A stretch of 64,000 nucleotides of DNA from Strobilurus pachycystidiatus. Taxonomy: Eukaryota > Basidiomycota > Agaricomycetes > Agaricales > Physalacriaceae. The notes under the pieces are model-generated. The model saw only the letters and a list, made by a program, of their open reading frames with translations, searched no databases and was not told the DNA's origin. This document shows positions 1 through 10,483 of this stretch, piece after piece. The number at the start of each line of letters is the position of its first letter. Positions within the stretch are counted from its first letter, which is position 1. The stretch is from NCBI GenBank assembly GCA_019915135.1, contig JAHLMK010000014.1:62001-126000 (forward strand), in the 5' to 3' direction. The position numbers were made by a program, and so were the translations under genes.

Positions 1-231
1 CCTTCGCCTGGCTCAAGAGTCTCGACCCCATGAGAGCCTGCCGCAGCCCACACCAAAGGCCCCGTCTACTGCGAAAGATCTTCCCAAGATGGCATCCCAG
101 CAGGACACCGACGAACCGGAATCTTGGACACCGCGTGCGAGAGTCAGAGGATCATGACACCATTGGCTATTCCTCACGCTGTACTTTTTCTAACGAGTTC
201 ATCATCATTCATTCTCTACACATGAAGTATT
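1..231. other. left edge, no gene recognised
   Basis: This is the 3' side of the first BTB gene. Both strands carry only short open frames without recognisable motifs. It may be 3' UTR or the end of a neighbouring gene lying outside the window. Confidence 0.4.
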
Positions 232-1109
232 CTACCAGTTGCACTCCTGGTCTTCGAACAGTGGATAGTCCTGTGTGGGTCCGTATTCGGCTGCGATCAT
301 ATTCATCGCTCTCCTACTATCGACATCACGTTGCACCATTGCCCAGAAGTCTGCAGACCCGCGTTGACATCCGTAGCGAGTCTCCATCTTACTCTCCCAA
401 GATTGAGGCCCGTTCGTCCGCATGAAATGGTCCAAGATGCTATCTCTGTACTTTGCCTCAAGTAGGTCATCAGGCAAATGACGACGGAGCAATGAAAGTA
501 GTAACTCACCCATCTCACAAAAACGTCGGGCCTGAGATCCTCAGTCATCTCATCAATTGGGTGGCTGACAGTGAGCTCGGCAATCGTACTGATTGCGAAG
601 CAGTCTGTCTTGCGGTCCATGTATGTGGCGGCGTAGTTGAGGACCTCCCGCGGTCGCCCTGGGGCAAAGGCACTGCGTACATCAACATAAGTTGGCACTT
701 ATCCCCAACAGACTACGACTCACGCCATCGCGCAATTGCACGTAGGAATCGCGGCTGCGATCTGATACTTGTGGGCCGCCTCAGCGACGTCTCGCAGCAA
801 CTCAAACCTAGTTCTCTCCAAGCTCAACGGCAGCATAGTCGGATCTATGAACTTGAAGAGAATCCCCAGGACCTCGCCACGTTCCTCTAATTCCGCGATG
901 CCCGTCATATCCATGTCCATGCCGAAGATATGCGTATGAGTCTTCAGATTAAGGGCGTGCAACTTGAACAGGACAGGCGGATTATCGCTCGAGACAAACG
1001 AGACGTCCGCGTGAGGGTCTGAGACTGTGTACGCGAATGAGACGAGAAATTTACACGTGCGGATGGTAGGATTGGCACTTGCAGACGGGATGTGGCGTAG
1101 CGTTGGCAT
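232..1109 (-). CDS. BTB/POZ-domain protein, tandem copy 1
   Basis: This is a multi-exon gene on minus. After a short first exon and an intron of about 36 bp ending near 1021, the protein reads DPHADVSFVSSDNPPVLFKLH, the usual opening of a basidiomycete BTB domain (a D-x-D-V strand, then F-K-x-H). It continues to a helical AEAAHKYQIAAA segment. A GTGAGT intron (about 655-719) leads to an exon with LNYAATYMDRKTD and VFVRWV. A further GTGAGT intron joins the last exon (YRDSILDHF) to a stop at 232. BTB domains mediate protein dimerisation or CUL3 adaptor binding; these fungal single-BTB proteins have no assigned role. I placed the start at an ATG in the short first exon, which is the least certain point. 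The next gene upstream is a paralogue with the same exon plan. Confidence 0.7.
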
Positions 1110-1588
1110 TGCGAACGGGACCAGGCATGTAGGCGAACGACGAAGAGAAGGGAGCACAGATTCGGCTCACTTAAAAGCGTCAGAAGACCCAGCGGAACCG
1201 CACCGTTGTGACTAGGTCTCGACACAAGGCAGAGATAGAGCTTCTAAGGCGTTTCTCGCGTCGACGCTGCTCCCAAAGAGGATACTTGTCGTACGCATGC
1301 AGCTGAATGGGGCATGCGTGTCGGTCATAGAGCCAATGCATAGTACCATATGAGAAGGAGGCTGGACGCGTGAGTGAGGTAAACAGACATCCAGGATGAG
1401 GTGTGGCGTAGACATGGAGACAAGAGATGAAAGCCTGATCACCTCTGCGACGATCCGGAAGAAGGTCCCTGCCCCACACGAGGCAGATTGGCGCCTTTCC
1501 TTTGTCTTCTGCAGAATTTTTGCCAGGTAGCTTCCTTGGCCTTACACACAAAGGAGTGCTATCGACACAGATTGAATTATTCTGTAAG
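1110..1588. other. spacer between the two BTB genes
   Basis: There is no convincing coding region. Around 1211-1235 a stretch reading gtctcgacacaaggcagag closely matches sequence upstream of copy 2 (about 2604-2622), so the tandem duplication appears to include promoter or leader DNA as well as coding sequence. Confidence 0.45.
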
Positions 1589-2512
1589 CTACACCTCAGG
1601 CTCCTCGACTACAGCAGTCATACAAGCCGTGAAGTCAGTGAATGGCTGCAACCATCCCGTAAAATACTGATCAAACTTGTTGCAGTCCCATTCAGAAAGA
1701 ACACGCTCCTGGATAGACTCATAGAACTCTTGAACATCGCCCTTCCGTATATCCAGCTCACAGCCTGAATCACAGCCATGGCCATTCAGGAACTCGTTCA
1801 AAATCATGTTTCTGTAACGGCACTACAGATATGTGTTGTTGGGTCAATGATCATTAGGCTAGTGATCTTTGTATGCACAATACGTACCCACTTGACAAAG
1901 ACGGTAGCTTCGAGTTTATTGGCCATCTCCTCCATTGGCTGTGATATCGTGTTGCGCGCGACTGAGTTGATGGCCTCAGAGTCCTCTTCCATGTCCATGT
2001 AGGTGAACGTGTAATTCATCACATCCGCGGGATAGTCCCGGACTGTAAGACGCTCGCTACATCAAATCAATGAATGACTCAAGTTAACACAAAACTCGGA
2101 GACATACACTATCCGGTGATTGACTGCTAGGATCGCAGCTGCAATCTGATATTTATGTGCTGCATAAGCTACACCCTTCAGAGTGTCAAATGGCGTCCAT
2201 TGCAAGCTCGGCAGAGGAGGTTCCGCCTTCAGGAACCTGAACAGGAGCGCCAACACCTCAGCGGGTTCGTCGAACTCTGCTACTCCATCGAGGTCGATGC
2301 CGGCAAAGACAGTGTGCGTCGAGAAATGATTGGAATGGATCTTGAAAAGGACGTCGTCGCTGGAGAGGATGCTGACATGAGCATTCGCGTCAGAGTCTTG
2401 AAAGTAAAGTTGAATGGTCAGTGGAAGACCGGGACGTGAAGGACGTGAGATACGTACAATCTGGATGGGCAGTCGCTTTGGAAAGCCTGGCGGGAAGATG
2501 GGACATGGTCAT
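1589..2512 (-). CDS. BTB/POZ-domain protein, tandem copy 2
   Basis: This is a paralogue of the gene to its left with the same exon order. The chosen ATG (2512) opens a short exon beginning MTMSHLPARLSKATAHPD. An intron starting GTACGT ends in TTTCAAG, after which the BTB domain reads DSDANAHVSILSSDDVLFKI. It passes through AYAAHKYQIAAAILAVNHR, then an exon with NYTFTYMDMEEDSEA and VFVKWV. After an intron ending GTTACAG, the final exon begins near HMILNEFLNGHG and stops at 1589. Several residues are shared with copy 1 at matching places (YMD, KYQIAAA, VF-V-WV), but the C-termini differ, so the duplication is not very recent. An in-frame ATG further upstream could extend the N-terminus. Confidence 0.7.
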
Positions 2513-2761
2513 GGGATGAAGACAAGTCTCCGCCGCCCGCTGGTCAAGCTGTTTAAGGACGTCGAACCACCGGGCCCGGGGCCGCACTGCAATAGAATGA
2601 CTGGATCTCGACACGAGGCAGAGCTTATGTGGCGTTCATTGAGTCAATGCCGCTTCCAGTTCGCTTAATTTACGTCTATATCTAAATCAACATGCGCGTC
2701 AGATATGACTTGAACGCAAAAGATCGCGTAGAATTACTTACTTTGCGGGATGGTTGGAACC

Positions 2762-3183
2762 TCAATATCCATACTTATAATGCTTGCCCATAGCGTCTCT
2801 CTCGACGACACTCGGCAACGGCTTCTTGTCAGGAAGAACAACGCCGTTCTTCGCCTCGACGGTCGTCATGGCATCCTTCGAATGATACCCGTCCGCCTGA
2901 TGTGGAATCATCAGCAAGAACCTTGCGAAGTCCGCCTTTGACACCTTTGTATCGACACTGTGAACGTCAGTATCGTGGTCGCCTACGACTGTTGATCCCC
3001 GCGCCTCTGCTTCGGTTTCGTGCTTCGAGCAAGCATGAGCTGATCCATACGCGGCAAGCGTGGCGATCCCCAGAAGAACTGTCTTGATCCAGATTCCAGA
3101 AGTAGGTCATGGTCTCTTAGGAGGAGCAATCAGTTTGCGAGAGAGACAAAGGCCATGAGCTTTGCCAGAACGTTGAATATCAT
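2762..3183 (-). CDS. candidate small secreted protein
   Basis: A frame of about 100 codons ending in TGA at 2762 starts with a hydrophobic stretch TVLLGIATLAAYGSAHA followed by Cys, which looks like a signal peptide with an A-x-A cleavage site. The mature part is hydrophilic with no family I recognise and ends KHYKYGY. An in-frame stop lies just upstream, so a first exon is required. The best fit is ATG at 3183 (MIFNVLAKLMAF), joined through an intron of about 65 bp with a weak GTCTCT donor and an ATCAAG acceptor; this would give about 119 residues. The splice is an inference. Function is unknown. Confidence 0.35.
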
Positions 3184-3589
3184 TTTCTCGCCTGTGTAGA
3201 AGCTACAAGATAGAGTAAAGTGGGAGGCAAGCCCAGACCTTTCTGTCTCCCGGGTGGTCAGACTTCCATAGGCAGTCCGAGTATGAGTGTAGTGATCCGA
3301 ATTGCGGGACTCAATGCATTGAATTGCAGCGTTTACAGGAACGCGTCCACCGAAATATTGAAGATCGCATCACCCTTTGAGCGACCGTAACTTGAGGGTC
3401 CTTCAAGGCGATGAGGTGGGTTTCTCCTCGCCATCAGCTACACTATCATTTCGGGTGCGGACAGAGCTGGAATCGCGCTGATGATGGAATGAAATGATAG
3501 GCTTTTGATGGTTGGACTTGGAGCAATTGAATCAACAATGGTTTGTTTGTCCTTGTGGACGCGATCGCGTCGCTTGGACTTGGACCACG
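3184..3589. other. divergent intergenic region
   Basis: This lies between the candidate secreted protein (minus) and the PHD/chromodomain gene (plus). An ATG at 3512 is in frame with the latter and would add 26 residues. Those residues (including FVCPCGRDRV) do not look like a conserved start, so I treat this stretch as leader. Confidence 0.4.
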
Positions 3590-5605
3590 ATGCCCGCCGG
3601 CCGCCAACCAGCTCCTTTTATCCCATTCGTACCGCCTTCCAGCAATGGCGCGCCTCCGCAGCACAGAGCCGCGGGCCATACGCAGCCGCCCCCACGCGCC
3701 AATGGACCGCCGCCCGGTCAATACCATCCCCAACAAACACCCAGCCCTCTCGGCGCGCTCGAGAACAACATCCACAACAACGTCACTCGCACGATCCACA
3801 CGATACTAGAGGCACAGACGAGGGTCATCATGGACCATGTCACGGCCACCGTCGAGCGCAATGCGTCAGAGTTGCGGAAACACGCCGAGGAAACGAACAA
3901 AGTGCTCGTTGAGGCGATGTCCAAGGCGCACAACATCCAGCTTGAGAAGGTTGCTAAGCTTACGGCAAAAGTGGCGCCCATTGAGCCGCTTGTCGAGCGG
4001 GTTGCCAGCCTTGAGTATGGCGTACAGGAGCTTTTGGAGCGATTGAAGGATCCAGAGGCTGGCCGTGCGTGTCTTTTCCTTGATCATCGTCTTCTCCCCG
4101 TTGACTTCGTTGCAGTCTCAGAGTCAGAGCTGCAGTCGAAGACCGTCAGACACGAAATGGCGATCAGTCCCATCAAATTTCCATCTCCATGCAGAGTTGA
4201 CGAGGACGACGTCGGCGATACGACTCTCATTTCATCCGCGGCCGTAAGGGAGAAGGGCCATATTGTCCGCCGCAACTCGAATCCATTCGTCGTGAGTCCG
4301 GCAGTTTGGGATACGGCAAAAGGTATATGATCGCGTGGCTCATTCTCTTTCTCAGGTCTGACTTTCTTTCTCAGATCCCAACTTGTCTCTCCATCAAAGT
4401 AATTACAGTCTCTTACGCTTCAAACCGTTACTCAAGCCGTACTTAGCCTCAATCTTCGTTCCAGACATGTCGGCAGCAGCTATCAAAGCCTATAGCATTT
4501 TTCACAGAGAGCCTTCGCTCGACGAACCCAATGCCGACCGAGACAAACAGCTCAGCTCCATGGAACTCCCCGCTACTCCACCTGCATCATCCACCGATGA
4601 TGTTCAAATGCTCTCCGCGAGTCCGGTACCTGCAACTCCTCCCTCAGACCAGAGCAAATCCCTCTCTCCGCCACCTCAGCAAACTTGTACCCCTAAACGT
4701 CCTGCCTTGACTCTAGACACTTCAGCTGCTGAACATCTGTTCGATGCTCCCACTCCCTCAACCTCTGTTATCGATGAACAGAATGTCTCACATATGATAG
4801 ATGTCGCGCCTCCTTCGCCATTGACCCCCATGCAATCACCGTCACCTGTACTCAAGACCATAACCATTCCTATTAAACAGGAGATCCTGTTTGACCAGCA
4901 ACCACCCTTGTCTACGAGGTTGAGAAAACGGCCATCTTCTCAGTCTCAAAAGACAAGCTCTTCGAAGTCCAAGCCGTCATCATCTGCTCCGGTTCCTAAA
5001 CGTGCTAAGAAGGTCAAAGTCAAGCACGAAGTTGCGATGTGGCCCGAGCCTATAACTGTCGGCCTCACCGATGTATGTCATCTTGTTTTCTTGCTCTATC
5101 TGAGCTGACATTTCTATAGCTGGTGCAATGTGACCGTTGTCGAACATGGTTTCATATCGGCTGTTTGGGCATGCGCGAGGACGACCCCCGTCTTAAAGAA
5201 GATGCGGAGTTCGTGTGCTTGGTCTGTTTGGATCCCGAGCATCGTGCGCAAATTTCCCTCTCTTTTATCTGGCTCTACTAACCCAGACCAGACTCACGCG
5301 CCCCCGGTATCAGTCGCGACAATTGCGCCCGGCCGGGCTGCAAGATGAACTCGTGTTTCGTCATCTCGAGTATCATCGGGCGTCGACATATCGTCGTGAA
5401 CGGCGCGCGAAGGTATGATTGGCTGGTGAAGTGGTATGGGTACTCCACCGCAGAGTCGTCTTGGGAGCAGGCGTCGGAGAGTTTCCAGAAGCACATTGAT
5501 GAGTTCCAGAAGAAGGCAAAGGAGGAGGGGAAAGACCCAGAAGATAATCCGTATGATGATATTTTGTTGAAGCAGGCGCTTGAGGCTGGGTTTCGGTATT
5601 CTTGA
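3590..5605 (+). CDS. PHD-finger and chromodomain protein
   Basis: This is a nuclear, chromatin-binding type of protein. The N-terminus is Pro-rich (MPAGRQPAPFIPFVPPSSNG). It is followed by a predicted coiled coil at about residues 70-155 (NNIHNNVTRTIH through VASLEYGVQELLERL). Introns follow at about 4060-4110, 4321-4375 and 5073-5119. A Ser/Pro-rich region with basic patches (KRAKKVKVKHE) leads to half of a PHD zinc finger: CDRCRTWFHIGC then FVCLVC. A further intron (about 5245-5291, branch ctactaac) removes an in-frame TAA. The frame then continues through SRDNCARPGC into a chromodomain with YDWLVKWYGYSTAESSWE, which has the aromatic and W-E residues typical of methyl-lysine readers. It ends at TGA 5603-5605. 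No catalytic domain is visible. The reader role is inferred from the domains. Confidence 0.75.
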
Positions 5606-6090
5606 AGATGCTTGATATTCTTTTGCTAGATTAGTATTAGTTTGGTATATTCTGTGTAATGTAGTGTATATGTCGTATAACTCGCTGTCCCATAAATTGC
5701 AATGAGGACTGAGATGTGTCTTCAACGAAATGCGAAGAGGATGAGGATTCATTGACAAAAACCTTTTGAGTTCTGGGTAGGGTGCACATGCCATAGCCCT
5801 GCCAGCCTCAATGTGGTCTTGTCTGCTATGTCGGGTGTAATGCTCAGCTACTCTTTTACTCAACGAGTTCATGAATGTGGAATGTCCCCGACCTAAACTT
5901 ATTTCATTGTCCTTGTATAAATACTGCCGTTCGATACAGCCGACTTGTTGACACGCACACAGCTGGGCCTATATAACTCAAACCGCTCCTTCTCCCATTG
6001 TCCGCACATCCTGAAGCCACGCCGTCAAAAACACTCTCTGGGCGCTACTTCCCAAACAATGCCCGACGCGTCATCTTCGTCCACCTTTCC
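5606..6090. other. convergent 3' regions
   Basis: This lies between the 3' ends of the chromodomain gene (plus) and the F-box gene (minus). AT-rich stretches near 5635-5700 fit 3' UTR. I see no gene here. Confidence 0.4.
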
Positions 6091-9055
6091 CTACCATGGG
6101 GCTGACGGTAGACCGAGTAGCGCCCGCCGTCTCGCCTTTTCCGGCTTCCAAAACTCACTGAGGGTCCAGGAGATATCTGCCCAACCCCCAACACTAGGCG
6201 CATGGTCCAACCCATCTGGCCGAATCCACACACGCTCGGGTAAGTAATCAACACCAGCGGGGCCATTGGGCAATCCATCAAAGGATATACTGCGCAATTT
6301 CGGACACAAATTGAAGAAAATGGTTGCATGCTCTTATTGAAAATCGTCAAAACCGTCGTCCATGCTGGGAACATCGCTACGCCGCGGACAATATTTGACA
6401 GTTAGCACATCCAGAATAAGAATTTCAAGATGTTCATAAAGAGTGTCTTTGCCCATAATGTCGGCGAGGGCATGCTGACGGGATATAAGTGTCGATTGAA
6501 TGAACGAGTGACAGAACCGACCGCTTCATCAGGAAGCAAAGGATGCCCAGATTCCTGTTCTACCTGTAGGGCCTTTAGGCGCGGAAAGAGTCGCCCCAGA
6601 GCTTCGAGGAAGTGTGTCTCGCCTGGCCAGATCTCGTTGGTGATATTGTAGGGCATGTAGACAGCCTCAACAGAATCGGACGGGGAAAGGCTTGAAACAT
6701 ATAGGTCGCTTTCCACTGACAGCGATTTCAGAGCGCGCGGCAGCGTCTTCGTGATGAAGTCGGCAATGTACAGATGCCGTACGTTAGGACAACTGGCCGC
6801 CAAATCGAGGCCGCCGACGTACGTTTTGCGCCTCCTGTGACCGTTCAGATGCTTTAGCTTCAAGATGCAAAGAGACGGGAAACACCTCGAGAAGAGGGCA
6901 TCTAAAACCGTCTCAATGCTATGCTTTGGCATTTCTATGGCCAACCGGCTAGCATTTGGGCAAATCGGGAACAAGCTAGGGTCCTGTATCAGATCAGTTG
7001 AGGAATGCAAGCTCAATGTCGACAGTGACGATGCCGACGCCGATATCCAAGAGTGAAGAGCAGTGATGTCAAAAGGCGGGAAGTGACTGAAGATGAATGA
7101 GATATCGGTCAGGCCAGTGAAGAAGTGATGTGGACTAGGATGCTGTTCAGCGACATGTTGCACGTTCCTCATAGGCAGGCTGGTTAGCCCAAAGGATGTC
7201 AGCTGAGGCCAGCGTTGAACAATTGCCTCGGTGGCCCGCTCAACTGTTAGACCGCAAGGCGAGCACATCTCAATGAGAGAGTATAAATCGACATGTTGAA
7301 CGTGATCCGTCCAGCTTCCTGCCAGCCATCCAGGCATCTGAACAATGTTCCCGCTCTGGACAAGATCCAACACTGAAACGGGGAGTCTTCGCACATAACC
7401 GCAAAGATCTGGACGAGCCTTCAAAACATCCCAAAATTTCTGCATGCGAGCAGTAAAGGCGGTGGAGTATCCAAGAGGGAACGTATCATCCGTGACCGAG
7501 TGTATAAGCGAGACAGGATTGGCAAAGATTAGAGATGTGTATAGGTCTCTGAATGACTTGCACACCAGCACGAGGTCGTGTAAGGCAGAGGGCAAATGGA
7601 GGAATGCGCATATCAGGCAGTGAGCCTCCGGTGGCAGCTGCTCAATAGGTGACAGGCGCACCAACTTGGACCCAACGCTCCCATTTCCGCTACGCTGAGT
7701 CGGTGTGCGGGATGGATGGTAGGAGAACTTTGAATCTGGAAAGCAGAACTAATGACGCCCAGAACGTCGATAATGAGTTCTTCGAGCTCTTCTTGACCAA
7801 AGGACGGCGGGTTGAAGACACCGACTGCCAGGTCCCTTTCATATGCGGCCTTCCTGATAGCGTACCAAGCTACCACCATGTCCAGGCATTGTTGGCTGTA
7901 CTCCGACCTCTTCTCCGTATCTTCTTCCGCCGCCGTTGGTAAAGACGTATCACAAAGAAGTGAGCGCCTCCAGAACACCTCGTGTACACGAGACCCACCG
8001 AAGAACAATCCATCTGATCGAACTCGCCTGCAAAACTGGGCTCCTCGAGGAGGTCCACGGTCAAAAGAGGCACCGGAATCCAAGGCGAGGATTATGTTGA
8101 GGAACAAGTAATATCCGAGTGTTAGAGCCTGGAAGTGACTGTTGACATCGAATGAGTCTGGACATGTTTGTATCGATCAGAGCGGGGCGAGATCAACGAT
8201 AACAGGAACGAACTGGGGGCGAGGTTTGAGGCTAAAGTGTGGGCAAAATCAAGGATGGGCCGAAGGGATATCCTCGGGTATTGGGCTAGGTAGACAAGCG
8301 AAGGTGAGTGCTCAAAGGGATGCGAGGTCTCGCTTAGCGCAAGTATGACCATGGACTGCGCCGACAATCGGCTGCTCTCAGCCCCCTTCCTGCTCGATAT
8401 TGACCAGTCTTCCCAACCAACCCGTCCTCTATAGCTATCAGAGATACCGATGCTGAGGAACTTCGACACGGCGAATGGAAAGAGGCAGTCATCGACGACG
8501 CCAACATCCTTCCATTCCTGGCTGGACGCGTCGGGCTTGGGTATCGTCGCCAGCAGGTCATTAGCTTCGTCTTCCACGAGCCCCGCTACGGCTCGGGCAA
8601 AGCGCAGGAATGAGTCCTCGCGTGATCCCCGTTCGGAAGATTGTCGAATTTCAAAGTCGTCCTTTTCGCCAAAGCAGATATGTTCTGTCAGGCCTATGTC
8701 CGGGTACGAGGTCAGACTTGGTCATGTCAATTCAGATGATTGCAGAAACACACATTGCCATGGTATACGTTCCGCCTGGTGAGGTGCAGTCATTTCGATC
8801 AAGTCCTACTGGTATGCGGAGTGCGGATAGCCGATGAGCGCTGAGCAGACGGCAGAATTGGGATAAGGTTTCCACAGAGTTGAGTCTACATTCAAATGTA
8901 CACCACCGTCGGGACCGAACTCAAGGGGCAGGGAGGAGGTGGAAGAGAGGATAGAACCTAAGGCTGTGGAAGGTTGTGGATGACCGAGGTATTCCCGCCA
9001 CGCGTGGTCAATCAAGGAGTCGCACCCGCGGCAGAGCGCGGCAGGTCGCGCTGAT
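6091..9055 (-). CDS. F-box protein, exon structure partly resolved
   Basis: The clearest part is an F-box at about 7540-7660, beginning IEQLPPEAHCLICAFLHLPS. It is followed by about 350 residues of Leu-rich sequence (LKHLNGHRRRKT, CPNVRHLYIADF), as in F-box/LRR adaptors of SCF ubiquitin ligases. No in-frame ATG precedes the F-box, so an upstream exon is needed. A GTCAAG..TTTCCAG intron (about 7737-7799) joins in phase to an exon encoding WYAIRKAAYERDLAVGVFNP. Further upstream, coding-like blocks appear at 8122-8690 (FLRFARAVAGLVEDEANDLL) and 8806-9050 (ALCRGCDSLIDHAWREYLGH). The start codon was not located. At the 3' side an intron at about 6479-6522 restores the frame to YEHLEILILD. The frame then meets a TAA at 6334-6336, but coherent sequence (FFNLCPKLRSISFDG) continues to 6091, so I infer one more intron or a mutation. 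Two adjacent genes remain possible. Confidence 0.5.
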
Positions 9056-9295
9056 CAGTGAACTTGTGAACTCAAGAACTGGACAGTTGCAAGTTGTGAT
9101 CCTCATTGCAGAACACAACTTTTACAGTATGACTGACAATCATCGTATGTGATTTGATGCGCGGAAGGAAATATACAATTACATGCTACAAGCCTTATGG
9201 TGGTACATCGTGGGGTTGGTACAGTAGTCAGCTGTCATCGCGATCCAGTCATTTCGAATCGTCGATAGTATCCAAAGAGTCGAACGTTTAGGACA

Positions 9296-10483
9296 TCAAT
9301 ACCTCGGAGTGTTCGCCTGGTACTGAGTGTGCGAACCAGGGCGTCCATGAGCAGGCGAAGTATAACGGTCATCGCTACTAAGGGAGACGTTCGAGAATGC
9401 GTTACAGAAATCAGGCGATGGAGTGCGCTCTCTCATGGGCCGTGGGGTTTCTCCGGGCGAAGCCCATTGGCTTCCTCTATACCAATCAGGCGACGGGGAG
9501 CGACTTGAGCTGGTGTCACTCGTGCTCGGCGCATAGCCTCCATATTCGTCGCTACCAAGGGGAGCGTTCAAAGGTGCGCTACAGTAATCTGGCGACGGAG
9601 GGCGCTCTTCATGGGCGAATGGGGTATCACCGGGCGGATAGTATCCATATCCTCTATACCAATCTGGCGACGGAGAGGGCTTTGAAGTGGTTCCGCTCAT
9701 GCTCGGCGCATGGCCTCCATATTCACTTTTCCCAGAGGAGCTGAAGCCTGAGGCTGAGGGGGAACTCGGGGGCATGCCAGTGTAATTGGACTGAGGGCCA
9801 CCACCAGCGCCTCCCCGAGGGCGCATCGCTTGCGAGGAGCTTGACATCCCTTTGTGTTCTTCCCGAGAAGGAGGACAAAATCCTGGGCTTCCTCGATAAG
9901 TAGAGCCAGCACCGGCACCGGCCTGAGGCCAGGGATATTGCGAGAAAGAACTCGTGTTTTTCGTGTATTCGTCCCGAGGAGGAGGAGACATTGTGGCACT
10001 TCCTCCATAAGTATTTTCTCCATAATCTGTTGAGTGTGTTGAGCCATAATGCCCCCTTCAAAACAGGCGGAAGAATTCTTACTGTCGAACTTGGGGTTAT
10101 TGCTACCAGCGCGTCCGCGTCGAGCAGCTGCAAAAAGCTCTTCCTGGGCGGCAAGGAACGCGTCCGATGATCCTTTGCTCTCGCTGGTCGTAATGACGAT
10201 CTCAGTAAGGTCGGGGATCATGAAGATCCACTGATCAGGATAGATCGTCTCCAGTTGTCCTGTGAGTTGAGTAGTCTGGAATTGGATGGTTTGATCCATG
10301 ACCTCGGGAAAGACTCCTTTGACTGTATCACTTGCTTGCTATGGATTCAGATTCAGAATTAGATTACTCGCGGAAGAGGATGTTATTGAGGCGTACCTGG
10401 TGGGAACTTGACACGGTGCGACGGTCTAGCGTCACGGCTTCATTGTCGTATCGGACGAGGATGGCGCCACTTTGGTGAGGCAT
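9296..10483 (-). CDS. uncharacterised protein with Pro/Ser-rich C-terminal repeats
   Basis: I do not recognise a named family. The start is ATG at 10483 (MPHQSGAILVRYDNEAVTLD). After an intron opening GTACGCC, exon 2 carries a compact region with VMDQTIQFQTTQ, IYPDQWIFMIPDLTEIVITT and FLAAQEELFAAARRGRAG. A 56-bp intron (GTAAGA..CTCAACAG, about 10026-10081) then shifts into the frame that runs to the stop at 9296. The roughly 250-residue tail is rich in Ser, Pro, Gly and Tyr. It has imperfect units of about 55 residues containing SPSPDWYRG (twice) and PPSPDYC or TPSPDFC, each preceded by EYGG-APS. The tail looks disordered. A cytosolic or nuclear scaffold is conceivable, but no function can be assigned. 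Confidence 0.65.

Noticed and set aside
5278..5872. 192-codon minus-strand frame overlapping the chromodomain exon
   Set aside because: It is antisense to a clear chromodomain and carries no domain of its own.
9697..10299. Apparent frameshift in the Pro/Ser-rich repeat gene
   Set aside because: A 56-bp intron with a GTAAGA donor and CAACAG acceptor joins the two frames exactly, so no mutation is needed.
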